DNA from: a virus
Length of the DNA: 42,246 nucleotides
Strand: one strand, 5' to 3'
Virus record (IMG/VR): IMGVR_UViG_3300027917_000009
Span: 1-42,246 of that record
Both the position numbers and the translations under genes were made by a program. Below are positions 20,601-29,109 of the stretch, one piece after another. Position 1 is the first letter of the stretch. Every line of letters begins with the position of its first letter. A model generated the notes under the pieces. That model saw only the letters and a program-made list of their open reading frames with translations. It was not told where the DNA came from and did no database searches.

Positions 20601-21585
20601 TCGCTACGCGTCCATCCAGGGCAGCGCTGACATTGGTTAGGGTTTCCCCTTTTGCGACGATAGGGAGCGCTACACGGCCCAGACGGCCCATATTAGCGGT
20701 GGCCACGGATGAATAGCCGCCGGCCACGCCCATCGCCACTCCTACGGCCCCTCCTTTGAGGCCGGCCTCGACGACATCTCCGAAAGTGGCATCCTCTTCT
20801 GCGCCGGCCTTAATAGCCTCTCCGGTGCTGAAAGTTATCCCTGAATGACCCATGGATTCGGCTACATGTTTCAGAAATTTTCTGACAGCCGGCCCCCCCT
20901 GCGTTTTGATGGCAGAATAAGAGGTCTTCAGCCCTCTGTATATCTGCGGAATGCTCCTGCCCATCGTCTCTTTGGCCAGTCCAGACCCGCCGACATACCC
21001 TGGGAGATCTCCCAGGACGGTCAGGAGGCCGATAGCGAGCGCTTTATGGAATGGCTGAGATGCGGCTGTGAGGGCGGTGTGTCGCTCACCATGTTCGTAA
21101 ATGCGCTGTGTCAGGGACTTCTCCCCTTCTTCGACAGTGAATTCTTTGAGCACGGGGATCCGCTCGAGGATAGGATCAATCCTTTCTGCCGCATCCTGGG
21201 AGATGCGGGTGAGGCTTCCAAGAAGATTATGGCGATAGCTGTAGGAAAAGACCTCGCCCCAGGTCATCTCCGGAGCACCTGGATCCGTTTGTTTTTCTTT
21301 GAACAGAAATCCCGGATCCCCCGGATGAGTCAGCAGCCATGGTTTGGTATAGTCCTTATCATCCTCGCTGATCTTCATCTCGAGCAGTGGCTTAATCCAG
21401 CTCTCCTCGAGGTCCACTTCACTGACCGGCCTGAGGTCGATCCCTTCTTCACCCATGCCGTAGTTGAGCGTGGCCGTCTCGATATCTTCCCTGATGTCGA
21501 TGGGTTCTTCTCCGCCAGGCAGACCCTTCTCCTGGTCCGTCGTGATCAGCAGATCCTCTAGAATATCGTCAAGATCGTCCGGCAT
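17635..21585 (-). CDS. Large internal virion / DNA-ejection protein, 1316 residues
   Basis: The ATG at 21585 shares its A with the upstream TAA (TAATG). The largest gene of the window, it occupies the place of the internal core proteins of T7-like podoviruses, at the end of the structural block. The N-terminal 110 residues are acidic; residues about 185-330 hold several hydrophobic or glycine-rich stretches (ALAIGLLTVLGDLPGYVGG, GAVGVAMGVAGGYSS) that may insert into membrane; the middle is mixed helical; residues 1085-1135 include VGHLLLQFWSFPNYY and LLGLSFAAFVGKGFLP. No lysozyme or transglycosylase motif was recognised. By context it forms part of a channel for DNA ejection. Confidence 0.7.
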   Translation of the reverse strand: MPDDLDDILEDLLITTDQEKGLPGGEEPIDIREDIETATLNYGMGEEGIDLRPVSEVDLEESWIKPLLEMKISEDDKDYTKPWLLTHPGDPGFLFKEKQTDPGAPEMTWGEVFSYSYRHNLLGSLTRISQDAAERIDPILERIPVLKEFTVEEGEKSLTQRIYEHGERHTALTAASQPFHKALAIGLLTVLGDLPGYVGGSGLAKETMGRSIPQIYRGLKTSYSAIKTQGGPAVRKFLKHVAESMGHSGITFSTGEAIKAGAEEDATFGDVVEAGLKGGAVGVAMGVAGGYSSVATANMGRLGRVALPIVAKGETLTNVSAALDGRVASFQEHVYGMALVGAMEMIPITASEARHAYKYEAEGYLRRTSVERIPKEMLEKIPKSRQQSLAEVERIMKELKENPELITHFENLTPEGHAKIGDHFHYRMAKVFAPEYAEVIGIKRGIIEPPKTVKYRAIQTLQQIRKTVYLKVHEKRSLTQEEKTKKIIEEITEEVVETDPTPSEVTNFNQRYLGGKSIESLKEMPYSEIQKLTDRVVRDLEMEGKWVRLPEDLADPYQSTYQVGFYPMNKKTGELSPTPVFRAFVKADEAARLGLLSDVISSHMFTSKRYATDGVGWPDLQLGRINFQNAITQKFAQISKAIGWGIINNKRAIAYLKRIHEFKNFEEAQAAIPGLKPREARLAEVAREIWDGYVKDDNYAFMGGLKMADGTVRIKENYVTGIHDTLRSKGVVVKKLPHMLRRPWTRAKKLHIDPENLADSLTMYLYLMEKARWLEAPFQRMRAKREFLPEHRGKMLDRYLREYIGVRDDVMPGWMKSFSQLVAGRIYYGALQAAVGSMVRNLTALYPGAVQIGSKNLAKGLGLWIAPTEEGRRMRALAKDAQVVEQFRQPYFEAPNVMTGAARRLWTFFNNVLISPFTFAESLMRNSIYIGGYKRVENARGKIDWRKEGFTDDVNRLAKTWEKELRATKVPEVKQEYTHKLADLYGRESTGKTQFLYGTSDAAPILKIPIVGHLLLQFWSFPNYYREMIYRGARYGGMKKSAAMLAFHPLAKAFGRPLLGLSFAAFVGKGFLPHLSPFADMANNFFKLAGNLIDGGPKRKRDQYARNVKKGLWLMLPAGRILHDKVFNFLDAMESNWQYIHPVSGNIIQSNAKDEILRVLDLTPGWVEKERELREDMTTWLDDENYVRALGYQAYNQGEWHLQHGRTEEAQKLHNEALELWESTQAGIPSKRAIIEWMKIQNEPRLLRIYWRNRRRLQHRVLDWKIADQEEFWWIIDHQTMRFGFEPDPKDVVEEGEVDREFEEAWSSYERMREEY

Positions 21586-22469
21586 TATCGTCCCTCGGCG
21601 AACATCTGTTTATAATCTTTCCTGGCTCCCATGTACTTCTTGAAGAGATAGGATTCATTCGACGGCGTTTTCAGCGATCCCATATCGGTTTTGATGAGCC
21701 TCAGGAGCTCCATGTAGATGTCCGGATCATCCCGATAGAGTCTTTCCATCTTTTGGATTGTACTCATCTTGAATCTATCTCCGGTCTTTTTCCCTTCCCA
21801 AACATCCAGAACATCCAATCTTAGCGGCTCGAAAAACCATTCATTATGCATTTCGCGCTTCAGCTTCAGCTTATCCTTCAACACCTTACGCCATTCCGCC
21901 TGGATTACATCTTCGCCCAGGTGCTGATTCCGCATTCTCCACACTTCAAAATCTTCATCCTTGCTATCCCATGCAGCCCTGAGCGCTGAAAGCTGGAGCG
22001 GATCATATTTTTTGACTGCGTTCTTTTCTTCTTCGGCTATTTGCCTCCTGAGATCTAAAACCTCATCCTGCTGTCTCGTCTTTTCTTCTCTCGCTGTGAT
22101 CTGCCCCTGGATGTTTCTGATCTCCTCTCTCAGTTTTTCAATCTGCAATTCATCTTTCATGGGATTCTTGCCGGCTTCGCGATGCTCTCCCATGAGATTG
22201 TATTTTTTCTGAAGAAGAAACAGCCGGTCGGCCAGTTTATCAAGTGCCAGATCTGATCGATATCCATGCTTCACGCCCTCGAGCTGGGCAGGGAAATAAT
22301 ATCCGGTCAGCATTTTTTCATACATCCGCCTGGAGGCTTCTATGTCCTTCTCTTGCCTGGCATATCTGGACATAGTTTCTACTTCCTGCTTCCGGACCAT
22401 GGGCTCAAAAAACTGGGTCATCACATCAAAGAAGCCGCTGACAGCGGCCCCTGAATCATCTCTAGGCAT
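21585..22469 (-). CDS. Coiled-coil internal virion protein candidate, 294 residues
   Basis: ATG at 22469 (minus) follows GGGAGGTTGATGAC; an earlier in-frame start lies inside the upstream gene without a ribosome-binding site. The product is nearly all helical with long charged heptads (MKDELQIEKLREEIRNIQGQ, TAREEKTRQQDEVLDLRRQ), and a C-terminal half with several DPD and MxELL segments. It overlaps the following 1316-residue gene by one base (TAATG). Its place between other structural genes suggests an internal core or ejection protein. No family is recognised. Confidence 0.65.
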   Translation of the reverse strand: MPRDDSGAAVSGFFDVMTQFFEPMVRKQEVETMSRYARQEKDIEASRRMYEKMLTGYYFPAQLEGVKHGYRSDLALDKLADRLFLLQKKYNLMGEHREAGKNPMKDELQIEKLREEIRNIQGQITAREEKTRQQDEVLDLRRQIAEEEKNAVKKYDPLQLSALRAAWDSKDEDFEVWRMRNQHLGEDVIQAEWRKVLKDKLKLKREMHNEWFFEPLRLDVLDVWEGKKTGDRFKMSTIQKMERLYRDDPDIYMELLRLIKTDMGSLKTPSNESYLFKKYMGARKDYKQMFAEGR

Positions 22470-22486
22470 GTCATCAACCTCCCTTC

Positions 22487-23095
22487 TTACATCATACCCA
22501 TGGCCTGAAGTAGCCACTGTCTCATGCTGGCCTCCTGGGATGCCGACAATGCCGCTCCCTGCATATCAAATCCGCGCTCAGCCAGATACCACTGGATGGC
22601 GGACTGGAGCCAGCGCCACATTTCCTCGCGCTCCAACTCGATGTCTGCCTGTTCGATGGCGGTGTTCCGTCTCTGGAGTTCGCCCAGTGCGGCCTCATCG
22701 ATGTCGGCATAATAACCGCTACCGGTTCCGCCATACGTGCGGCCGGTGGCCGGCAGATCTCTCTGGGCTTCGCCGATGAACTTGTCTTTCATGCTCCAGA
22801 TGTAGTCCTCGGCCTCTACCCGGCGAAGAGCCTTCTCTTCGTCAGTCATGCCAAAGCCTTGCTCGGCCCTGTTCTTGAACCAATCGCTGAAGTACTGCGT
22901 CCACCAGCCCATATCGACGCCACCTGGAATGCCTCCTCCCCCGTCGACGTCGCTTTCGTCTTCAGCTGGTGCTCCCGGCGGAGGCGGATTTCGATTGGTC
23001 GTTTCATCCGCTGTATCCCAGAACCACCAGGGAGGATATTGATCTTCCTCGGGAGTGGTAGCGAATTCATCCATGTAATCTTGCCAATCCCTCAT
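22487..23095 (-). CDS. Structural protein candidate, 202 residues, Trp-rich
   Basis: ATG at 23095 (minus) follows GGGAGGATAATATC. The N-terminus is acidic with Pro/Trp (EEDQYPPWWFWD), followed by a glycine-rich acidic linker (ESDVDGGGGIPGG), then helices with several tryptophans (WWTQYFSDWFKN, EEMWRWLQSAIQWYLAERG). The layout, linker then amphipathic helices, is common in ejected internal proteins of short-tailed phages. No family is recognised. It lies 17 bases before the coiled-coil gene. Confidence 0.6.
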   Translation of the reverse strand: MRDWQDYMDEFATTPEEDQYPPWWFWDTADETTNRNPPPPGAPAEDESDVDGGGGIPGGVDMGWWTQYFSDWFKNRAEQGFGMTDEEKALRRVEAEDYIWSMKDKFIGEAQRDLPATGRTYGGTGSGYYADIDEAALGELQRRNTAIEQADIELEREEMWRWLQSAIQWYLAERGFDMQGAALSASQEASMRQWLLQAMGMM

Positions 23096-23099
23096 GATA

Positions 23100-23534
23100 T
23101 TATCCTCCCGCGTAGCTCAGTCCTCCACGCTTCGGTCCTCGATATTCCTTTTCTCTGCGCCGTGGAACTCTCGCTCTCGTTCCCGGACCCTCTTCGATGC
23201 CTTCTCCCGGGCCAATAAATCTACGGCCCCACCAGGTCAGAGGTGGTTGCTCTCTACGCCTGGTCCTGTAACCTGCCTGGCGAGGTCTCATCCGGTTTTC
23301 TCTTAGTGCCTGGCCATACCTGCCGGAGGTCCCGAAATCTCTCGGCGCTCCTCTGTCGACTCTCGGCCGGCCCATCCCTTCTCGCGGAGCTCCTGGAATA
23401 GGGACCCGATAAAAAGGCCCAGGCCGTCTCGGGACTCCGCCGCCAGGGGGACCATAAAGCTCGCGATCAGGCCCGGGGATGATCCCCATCCGGAGGGCTG
23501 CCAAAATCATTGCTCTCATCATTGGATGAATCAT
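23100..23534 (-). CDS. Arg/Gly/Pro-rich disordered protein, 144 residues
   Basis: ATG at 23534 (minus) follows CAGGGAGGTGAAAAGAAA. After a hydrophobic start (MIHPMMRAMILAALRMG) the protein is almost entirely Arg, Gly and Pro, with GPPGGGVPRRPGPF, GAPRDFGTSGR and RVPRRREKEYRGPKRGG. It is predicted disordered and strongly basic, so it could contact DNA inside the capsid or be ejected with it. Tight spacing to both neighbours and a good ribosome-binding site support it. No family is recognised. Confidence 0.6.
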   Translation of the reverse strand: MIHPMMRAMILAALRMGIIPGPDRELYGPPGGGVPRRPGPFYRVPIPGAPREGMGRPRVDRGAPRDFGTSGRYGQALRENRMRPRQAGYRTRRREQPPLTWWGRRFIGPGEGIEEGPGTRARVPRRREKEYRGPKRGGLSYAGG

Positions 23535-23555
23535 TTTCTTTTCACCTCCCTGTTT

Positions 23556-24092
23556 TTAGTATATCTCGTAAGGATCCACACCCTGACCCCTGAAGAATGG
23601 ACCTGCTGATGGATAGGCTGAATATCCATAGCCACCACTATAGGGCGTGACATCCAGGTCTCCTGCCGGGATCACCTCCTCAGGTCCGATATCTTCATCG
23701 AGTCCAAGATCAGGCGGATTAAGGTATCGCATGATCATGTTTGCGGCATTTCCAATGTATGCAGAGGGTGGTGGTGTCGCCGCATCGATTCTATCCGCCG
23801 CCATCTGGGAGCCGGTTGAAATCCCGTAAACATTCGCCAGCTCTCTACGTGCTGTGCCACCGAAAATGTTCTGGAGAAATTCCTCCATCCCCTCCATGTC
23901 GAGACCAGCTTCAGCAAAAAATTCATCAGGAATATCCGGAGGATTATTGTACAGATCGGTGATCCAGTTGTTGAGTTGGGTCTCCCATCGATCCGTATAT
24001 TGCGACCGCCAGGGGCCTGGCCGGCCAGCTCGGTTGGCTACGGCGCCGGCGACCGAGGATGCGATCATTGCCGGAATCATCCACCATCCCAT
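23556..24092 (-). CDS. Virion protein candidate with hydrophobic N-terminus, 178 residues
   Basis: ATG at 24092 (minus) follows AAAGGGAGGTGATTTAAC. Residues 1-22 are hydrophobic with small residues (MIPAMIASSVAGAVANRAG), resembling the membrane-active N-termini of small ejection proteins. The rest is acidic with Pro/Gly/Tyr-rich end (YSGGYGYSAYPSAGPFF). It lies in the block of internal virion genes. No family is recognised. Confidence 0.6.
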   Translation of the reverse strand: MGWWMIPAMIASSVAGAVANRAGRPGPWRSQYTDRWETQLNNWITDLYNNPPDIPDEFFAEAGLDMEGMEEFLQNIFGGTARRELANVYGISTGSQMAADRIDAATPPPSAYIGNAANMIMRYLNPPDLGLDEDIGPEEVIPAGDLDVTPYSGGYGYSAYPSAGPFFRGQGVDPYEIY

Positions 24093-24108
24093 GTTAAATC
24101 ACCTCCCT

Positions 24109-24480
24109 TTAAAATGGAGTTTTGCCCCACCAGACGCGGATCTCCCATATGATATCGTCGACATCCTCAATCACCACGTATACTCCGTTGTTGAAAAAAC
24201 CAAAGGTGTTCCCGACCAGACCCGCTGCGACAATCGCCCCGCCGGCACTGGAAAAGCCGATGCTTGGATCGGTGTCAGCTGACCCATTGTATGCGTGAAT
24301 AACTGCCTGGGCTGCCGGCTCTGTGACTGGAACCATCTGAAGACATCCCATGGTAGGGGGACAGGTTTCCTTCATCGGGTCGGCATCAGAAGTATAAACC
24401 GGCTGCTCTATCACCTGCACCGTGGTGTCGTCGTCCGGATCAAGCACGATGGTGTAATCGGGCTTCCTGTAAGCACCCAT
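24109..24480 (-). CDS. Unknown structural protein, beta-rich, 123 residues
   Basis: ATG at 24480 (minus) follows GAGGAGGTGATTAAT; a start nine bases upstream overlaps that site and is not preferred. The product looks beta-rich (YTIVLDPDDDTTVQVIEQPVY; GVYVVIEDVDDIIWEIRVWW) with a Gly/Ala-rich turn region (GFSSAGGAIVAAGLVG). It may be a small virion or fibre-tip protein. Its position after the nozzle and fibre-like genes supports a structural role. No family is recognised. Confidence 0.6.
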   Translation of the reverse strand: MGAYRKPDYTIVLDPDDDTTVQVIEQPVYTSDADPMKETCPPTMGCLQMVPVTEPAAQAVIHAYNGSADTDPSIGFSSAGGAIVAAGLVGNTFGFFNNGVYVVIEDVDDIIWEIRVWWGKTPF

Positions 24481-24493
24481 ATTAATCACCTCC

Positions 24494-24775
24494 TCAGTCT
24501 GGGAGAGTTACCTCCGTTGAATATTCCTGCCCCCAGAAATCATCCAGGGGAGAAAAGTTTTCTACTTCGAATTTAAAGCGATCTCTCTCTGTTTCCATAT
24601 AGGTCTCGAATTCAACCTGAGTCCAAGAGCCAATAGTGAGATCATACGTATTATCTGAAAGCCATCTTTTGTTTCCCTGATCATTTTCCAGCCAGAATAC
24701 AATACGGCATCGCATCTTCATGAGGGCTTGATCGTACCCTTTGAGTTGAACCGCCGATTTTACCCATGCGATCAT
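24494..24775 (-). CDS. Unknown structural protein, 93 residues
   Basis: ATG at 24775 overlaps the upstream stop (ATGA) and follows GGGGAGGGGGGATGATGGTATC. The product has strand-like segments (CRIVFWLENDQGNKRWLS, YDLTIGSWTQVEFETYM, RFKFEVENFSP) and looks like a small beta domain. Likely a virion component because it is inside the structural operon and coupled to the fibre-like gene. No family is recognised. Confidence 0.6.
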   Translation of the reverse strand: MIAWVKSAVQLKGYDQALMKMRCRIVFWLENDQGNKRWLSDNTYDLTIGSWTQVEFETYMETERDRFKFEVENFSPLDDFWGQEYSTEVTLPD

Positions 24776-25455
24776 GATACCATCATCCCCCCTCCCCAGG
24801 TGGCTTGAAACCACATGCCAGTATTGGTTCTCATTATGTCATTGTAGATAAATAGACAAACTATTCCTGTTGTCGCCGCCGCCCCAAGGTTGACCGTTCC
24901 GGCAATGGTATATCCTCCAATTGCATTGGTATCAATGTACCAATATATGGGAGAACCCGTTGCCCATCCCGCTGGCGTTCCGAGCTGGACATTCACCGTT
25001 ATCAACTCTCCGTATGATTCACCGGCCCACCAGATATTTGCATAAGCGGCGCTGGGCCATACGGGGTTCTGGGCAAAACGAAACTGTAAAGGGAACATGG
25101 CCCCCGCTTTAAATGGTTGCATATATAAATCCGTCACGAAAGGCCGCACCTGCTTGTTAAGATTCTTCGGCTTCAGTCCTTCATACAGCACATGAAGATG
25201 ATTGATCTTCTGCTTTATCCTGCCATCGCGATCGAGGCCTCTTTTGAGCAGTACATTACCGCTCGTGATCGACCGCTCGAGATTCTGCGCGATGAAATTC
25301 ATTCTGGATCTCAGGCGGTCGAGCTCATCCTGGACCTCCTCCACCGTCTCCGGAGGCTTATCCGGGCTGTGGATGATCGGCATATTTACAATCTCGATCA
25401 GCTCCTCATTCGGGAGGTTCTCGAGATTATATTGAATTCCCTGCTTAACTGACAT
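24772..25455 (-). CDS. Fibre-like protein with coiled coil and beta tip, 227 residues
   Basis: ATG at 25455 (minus) lies inside the end of the nozzle gene (11-base overlap), with a weak ribosome-binding site, so it is probably coupled. Residues 35-100 form a long coiled coil (VQDELDRLRSRMNFIAQNLE, KQKINHLHVLYEGLK). Residues 110-227 are beta-rich and aromatic (FPLQFRFAQNPVW, ELITVNVQLGTPAG, YTIAGTVNLGAAATTGI). A trimeric stalk with a beta head would suit a tail fibre or receptor-binding protein; this is inference. It is short for a fibre. Confidence 0.5.
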   Translation of the reverse strand: MSVKQGIQYNLENLPNEELIEIVNMPIIHSPDKPPETVEEVQDELDRLRSRMNFIAQNLERSITSGNVLLKRGLDRDGRIKQKINHLHVLYEGLKPKNLNKQVRPFVTDLYMQPFKAGAMFPLQFRFAQNPVWPSAAYANIWWAGESYGELITVNVQLGTPAGWATGSPIYWYIDTNAIGGYTIAGTVNLGAAATTGIVCLFIYNDIMRTNTGMWFQATWGGGMMVS

Positions 25456-27604
25456 TGGTCGATATCTTTCTGAAGAGAGAGGTCAGCGATCCGTAGAGCT
25501 CTATGGCTACGATCTCAAACGGAATGCCCTCTGCATCATTATGACCGATCTTAAGCTCAATCCAGTGGCCGCGCAGCGCAGCTCCGGAGGCCCTCAGGTT
25601 CACGCCGACATGGACATAGTCGTGGGTGTCACCGGTTAATTTTAATGGCGGCTTCTTTACCACATGGGCTGTACTGAGCTTACTGTTTACCCAGGCTTCT
25701 ACATCCGCATAGGACTCATCATTGGCGTTCGGCATGGCCCTCATGACCAGGAAGACTTTCTCGTATTCTTTCAGGATCCCCGGGAAGCCCTGGTCCAGCC
25801 GGTCGGTCTTGATGTACTTTTCGATCGGCTGGGTGGCATCTGCCCTGTCACAATAATTGGCAGTGATCTGATCACACCGGTAGATAAGGCCATAATTGTC
25901 GGCATCTGTACGGCCATCCCCGAAGTATATCCGCTCAAAATCGCTGGCTGTTTCCACCTCTGCCATGGCGCCGGCATAAAAATTCTTGTACGTGCAGATC
26001 TCGCCGGTCTGATAGTTGAAAACGAGAAGGCTGTCGTTCCAATTATTCGCAGTCGTCGGGAAGGCGAAATAGAGATTCTGATGTTTGAGGTCCGGAGCGG
26101 CACAGACCAGATCCATCTTTGCCAGCTTCGTATGCCCGAGAAGCCCATCTGCCTGTGGCGCTATCGGTTCTACTGCATAACCGTCGAAGCGCACCAGCCG
26201 CTTCTGATAAAACCAGTAAGTCCTGGCCTTATGGTCCTCAACGAATGAACGATGACTGGAGTTGCCGATGTTTCTGGCCACACATCTGATATTGAAGCCG
26301 CCGTATCCGCCGGGATCCCAGCCGCTCAGGGCCCAGGTGGAGTCCTCTGTAGTCGCCAGGAGGTAATTCTCGGCCGCATGGAGGCCGGTCGCACCATCAT
26401 TGTGCCTGGTGCTCAGGGTCCGGATCAGCCTGAAGTCGGCGTAATCTCTCCGGACGGATTCAGGCTTTCCGAAGTCGCTGTATGCCAGCTTGGCCATCTC
26501 TTCGCCGGTTTCCAATGCTGTCGATCCATCCCAGACTCTCCGGCCGAAAAACCACAGCCGGCCACCCCAGCTCCGAATGAATCTCCAGCCGGCCTCAGGC
26601 GGATCCCCGACATTATCAAGACGGTCGGTCAGCTCGTCATCCGGGATATTGTCGACATATTCCGTCGTCCCCGGGTCCAAAACTTTATTCAAGTAGAATG
26701 TAAATCCTCCGCCCTTGGTCCGCCATATCACTAGGTGTGCATTGGCATCATTCGGTAAAACATGATCCCCGGAAGCCGCGCCCAGCTTAACGCTTTCGTT
26801 GTCACAGGTGATGCCATTCTCTGCATATTCACTAGTGGGAGGGAAAACCGCCGATGCCGGCGAATACTGCTGGATATCGTCAGTCTGTTTTCTCGATACC
26901 CAAGTGGCCTTATAAAAAACCCGGCCGTTTAACAACCCAGCACTATTGATTCCTACATCCACCGCAGAGACATCCGGCCTATACCAATCGCCGGCTTCGC
27001 CTACGGGAGGAGCTCCCGGGCCAATGACATATCCCATCTCTTCGAGAGTGCCGGCGGATCCCGCTGAAGGGCTTGACACATCGTATTTCAAGGGGACTGT
27101 GGATCCATTCGTCAGGCACAGCATGTCGCGCAGGGTTCGCGGATTGGTAAAAACAGTCCAGTCCCAAAACAGATCGCGCTTCAGGCCGTCTTGGCCGGTA
27201 TCGGTGCCAGTATAGTAATATGGATCCGGGACTAAATTATCAAACTCTCCATTACTTCGGACCCAGAAGACAGCGCATTTATAATCAACGCCGGTCAGGT
27301 TATTATCCGCTACAACGATCATCATCTGCCGGCTATCATGTTTCCTCTGATAATCAATAACTTGGGTGATTCTGGCATTCGCTCCACCTACCTGCAAGCG
27401 GTTCGCCGTATTAATCTCCGCATAGGGATACCGGCCGGTGTAGCCGCCCACCTGGCCCATGTGCATATTGACCACTTCGGCCATCCGCCCGGGTGCGCGG
27501 GATCCCGGCATACTCAGGTAATCCGCTCCGCCACCGATAGGGATCCGCTCGCGGAACAGCACCTTGTCTTTTGTCCGTTGAAAATCTATTTCTATACTAC
27601 CCAT
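25445..27604 (-). CDS. Tail nozzle-like protein (P22 gp10 / T7 gp12 type), 719 residues
   Basis: The ATG at 27604 overlaps the stop of the adaptor gene (TGATG). The product is long, beta-rich and without obvious enzymatic motifs, with repeated strand-turn units typical of propeller-like tail proteins (RQMMIVVADNNLTG, HLVIWRTKGGGFTFYL, WGGRLWFFGRRVWDG, LYFAFPTTANNWNDSLLVF). Its length and its place directly after the adaptor match the second tail-tube component of short-tailed phages, which forms the distal nozzle. Assignment rests on size and order. Confidence 0.6.
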   Translation of the reverse strand: MGSIEIDFQRTKDKVLFRERIPIGGGADYLSMPGSRAPGRMAEVVNMHMGQVGGYTGRYPYAEINTANRLQVGGANARITQVIDYQRKHDSRQMMIVVADNNLTGVDYKCAVFWVRSNGEFDNLVPDPYYYTGTDTGQDGLKRDLFWDWTVFTNPRTLRDMLCLTNGSTVPLKYDVSSPSAGSAGTLEEMGYVIGPGAPPVGEAGDWYRPDVSAVDVGINSAGLLNGRVFYKATWVSRKQTDDIQQYSPASAVFPPTSEYAENGITCDNESVKLGAASGDHVLPNDANAHLVIWRTKGGGFTFYLNKVLDPGTTEYVDNIPDDELTDRLDNVGDPPEAGWRFIRSWGGRLWFFGRRVWDGSTALETGEEMAKLAYSDFGKPESVRRDYADFRLIRTLSTRHNDGATGLHAAENYLLATTEDSTWALSGWDPGGYGGFNIRCVARNIGNSSHRSFVEDHKARTYWFYQKRLVRFDGYAVEPIAPQADGLLGHTKLAKMDLVCAAPDLKHQNLYFAFPTTANNWNDSLLVFNYQTGEICTYKNFYAGAMAEVETASDFERIYFGDGRTDADNYGLIYRCDQITANYCDRADATQPIEKYIKTDRLDQGFPGILKEYEKVFLVMRAMPNANDESYADVEAWVNSKLSTAHVVKKPPLKLTGDTHDYVHVGVNLRASGAALRGHWIELKIGHNDAEGIPFEIVAIELYGSLTSLFRKISTNVS

Positions 27605-28332
27605 CAGTCTTCATGCCTATCTTCGATAATGACGAGCTGGTCCTTGCTCGCCGGCCTGTAAGCATTCAGGGCTTCTTCGCGGAGCTCCGCGAGATCCTTT
27701 TGCCAGTTCATGTTCTGGAATACCGATTGATCCTTAATGTACAGCCAGTTGATCGCCTCCAGGATGCAGAGGCTCTCCCAGATTGAATCAGGAAGGATGA
27801 TCAGATCTGCATCGTCCATCGTCATGCCTGGCTGCCAGTGGTATGTCCACCGGATGCAGTCCGAGATAGCTGCCTTTGGGATCGGGCGGATCCCGAACTT
27901 GTATGTCGGTGCTGTCGGCGTCGAATTCTCCCAGCCCAGATGATAATAGCGATATGGAGGGATTCCTGAATCTGTGATATAGCCGGAATGATTCTCGTCG
28001 TAATGCTCACGGTCCCTGAAAGGATTGTGGAGCTCGGTCATCCGGATCCACCTGGCGTTATAATAATAATCCATGGCAACCAGGCTGACAAAATCTTCCG
28101 GAGCGGTGATCAGTTCTGTGTCGGCAACCAGGCTGGTGAGATTTGTCTCATCCATCTTGATGCCCCAGCGAGAATCGCGCCGCATGAGCTTTCCCCAGAG
28201 TTTCCGGTAGGCTCTCTTGATAGCGGTTTTCCGTTCAGTGGGACCCCAGAAGTCCGGGCTGTCTGTGTTTTCCCAGAGGAGCGTCACCAGCTCGGAATCC
28301 AGATTCCCTAAACTCAGCATCGGAACCGCCAT
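27604..28332 (-). CDS. Head-to-tail adaptor (P22 gp4 / T7 gp11-like), 242 residues
   Basis: ATG at 28332 (minus) follows AGAGGTGACGAC. The N-terminal third is helical (SELVTLLWENTD, ERKTAIKRAYRKLWGKLM), the middle is beta-rich with aromatic residues (FVSLVAMDYYYNARWIRM, YKFGIRPIPK) and the C-terminus returns to helix (LCILEAINWLYIKDQSV, QKDLAELREEALNAYR). This helix-beta-helix layout and length match adaptor proteins that bind the portal. Gene order (capsid, adaptor, nozzle) supports the call. Confidence 0.65.
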   Translation of the reverse strand: MAVPMLSLGNLDSELVTLLWENTDSPDFWGPTERKTAIKRAYRKLWGKLMRRDSRWGIKMDETNLTSLVADTELITAPEDFVSLVAMDYYYNARWIRMTELHNPFRDREHYDENHSGYITDSGIPPYRYYHLGWENSTPTAPTYKFGIRPIPKAAISDCIRWTYHWQPGMTMDDADLIILPDSIWESLCILEAINWLYIKDQSVFQNMNWQKDLAELREEALNAYRPASKDQLVIIEDRHED

Positions 28333-28336
28333 GTCG

Positions 28337-29092
28337 TCACCTCTTTTCCTTGACTTCTACTACCGGCCATACGCCGTAATCTTTTTTCTTGATTCGCTCG
28401 AAAGCCTTGTGGGAAGCCACTTTCGAAGCATCGTCTTTTTTGATAGCCACGGCGCCCTTTTGAGTCCCGACCAGTACCGGTTTTTTTGCCGCTTGAGCAT
28501 GCTTGCCCACGAGGACCCCGGTCCGCAGCGGGAGGATTTCTCGCTCGATATCCCGCTCGATTTCCTGGTCCTGATATTCGCGTTTGATTTTTTTCTCGTC
28601 CTCCTGGTCCTTCATCTCCTGATCTTCTCTTCGGTCGAGCTCTTCCCGGGCTTGCTTAGCCGCCACAGGATCCTGGGTGCCGCCCCTGACCCCCTGGTGC
28701 TCCCACTTCTTCCCTTCGAGTTGCCAGATCACGCGCATGTCCAGGTGTCGGTATTCGCCCAGGTAAGCTTGTTTGGTATAAAATTTCTTCCCCTCGATTT
28801 CATTTCCAACAGAGATCAGGATCTGAGATGGTGTGAAAACGGTAAAGACTTTATAGTCGTTCCGTACGGCGCCATTCCAGTTCTCTCGCCAGATTTCCCA
28901 GCGTCCGTCCTTCATCACCTTGCCGGCCATGGGCCCCTTCTTGATGATGATTCTCCTCGCGTTGGGATTCCAGATAGGATAGGCGAGCGGATCCCTCTTC
29001 TTCAGCTCACGCAGAAACCAATTCGGAGCTCTCCGCCCACCATTTTCAGGAATGGATGGCCTTTTCCAAATGTACCACCATCCATAATTCAT
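28337..29092 (-). CDS. Unknown head-region protein, 251 residues
   Basis: ATG at 29092 (minus) follows GAGGAGGAGAAGC. The N-terminus is Trp-rich (YGWWYIWKRP), residues 60-130 show strand-like segments (YKVFTVFTPSQILISVG), and residues 140-185 are a highly charged helix (EELDRREDQEMKDQEDEKK). The C-terminus is Lys-rich. No family is recognised. It lies between the decoration candidate and the adaptor, so a head-completion role is possible. Confidence 0.6.
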   Translation of the reverse strand: MNYGWWYIWKRPSIPENGGRRAPNWFLRELKKRDPLAYPIWNPNARRIIIKKGPMAGKVMKDGRWEIWRENWNGAVRNDYKVFTVFTPSQILISVGNEIEGKKFYTKQAYLGEYRHLDMRVIWQLEGKKWEHQGVRGGTQDPVAAKQAREELDRREDQEMKDQEDEKKIKREYQDQEIERDIEREILPLRTGVLVGKHAQAAKKPVLVGTQKGAVAIKKDDASKVASHKAFERIKKKDYGVWPVVEVKEKR

Positions 29093-29109
29093 GCTTCTCC
29101 TCCTCGAAA

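Noticed and set aside
28736-28746. Another ATGTCCAGG inside a structural gene
   Set aside because: A single isolated match of seven bases in 42 kb is expected by chance; not part of the array.
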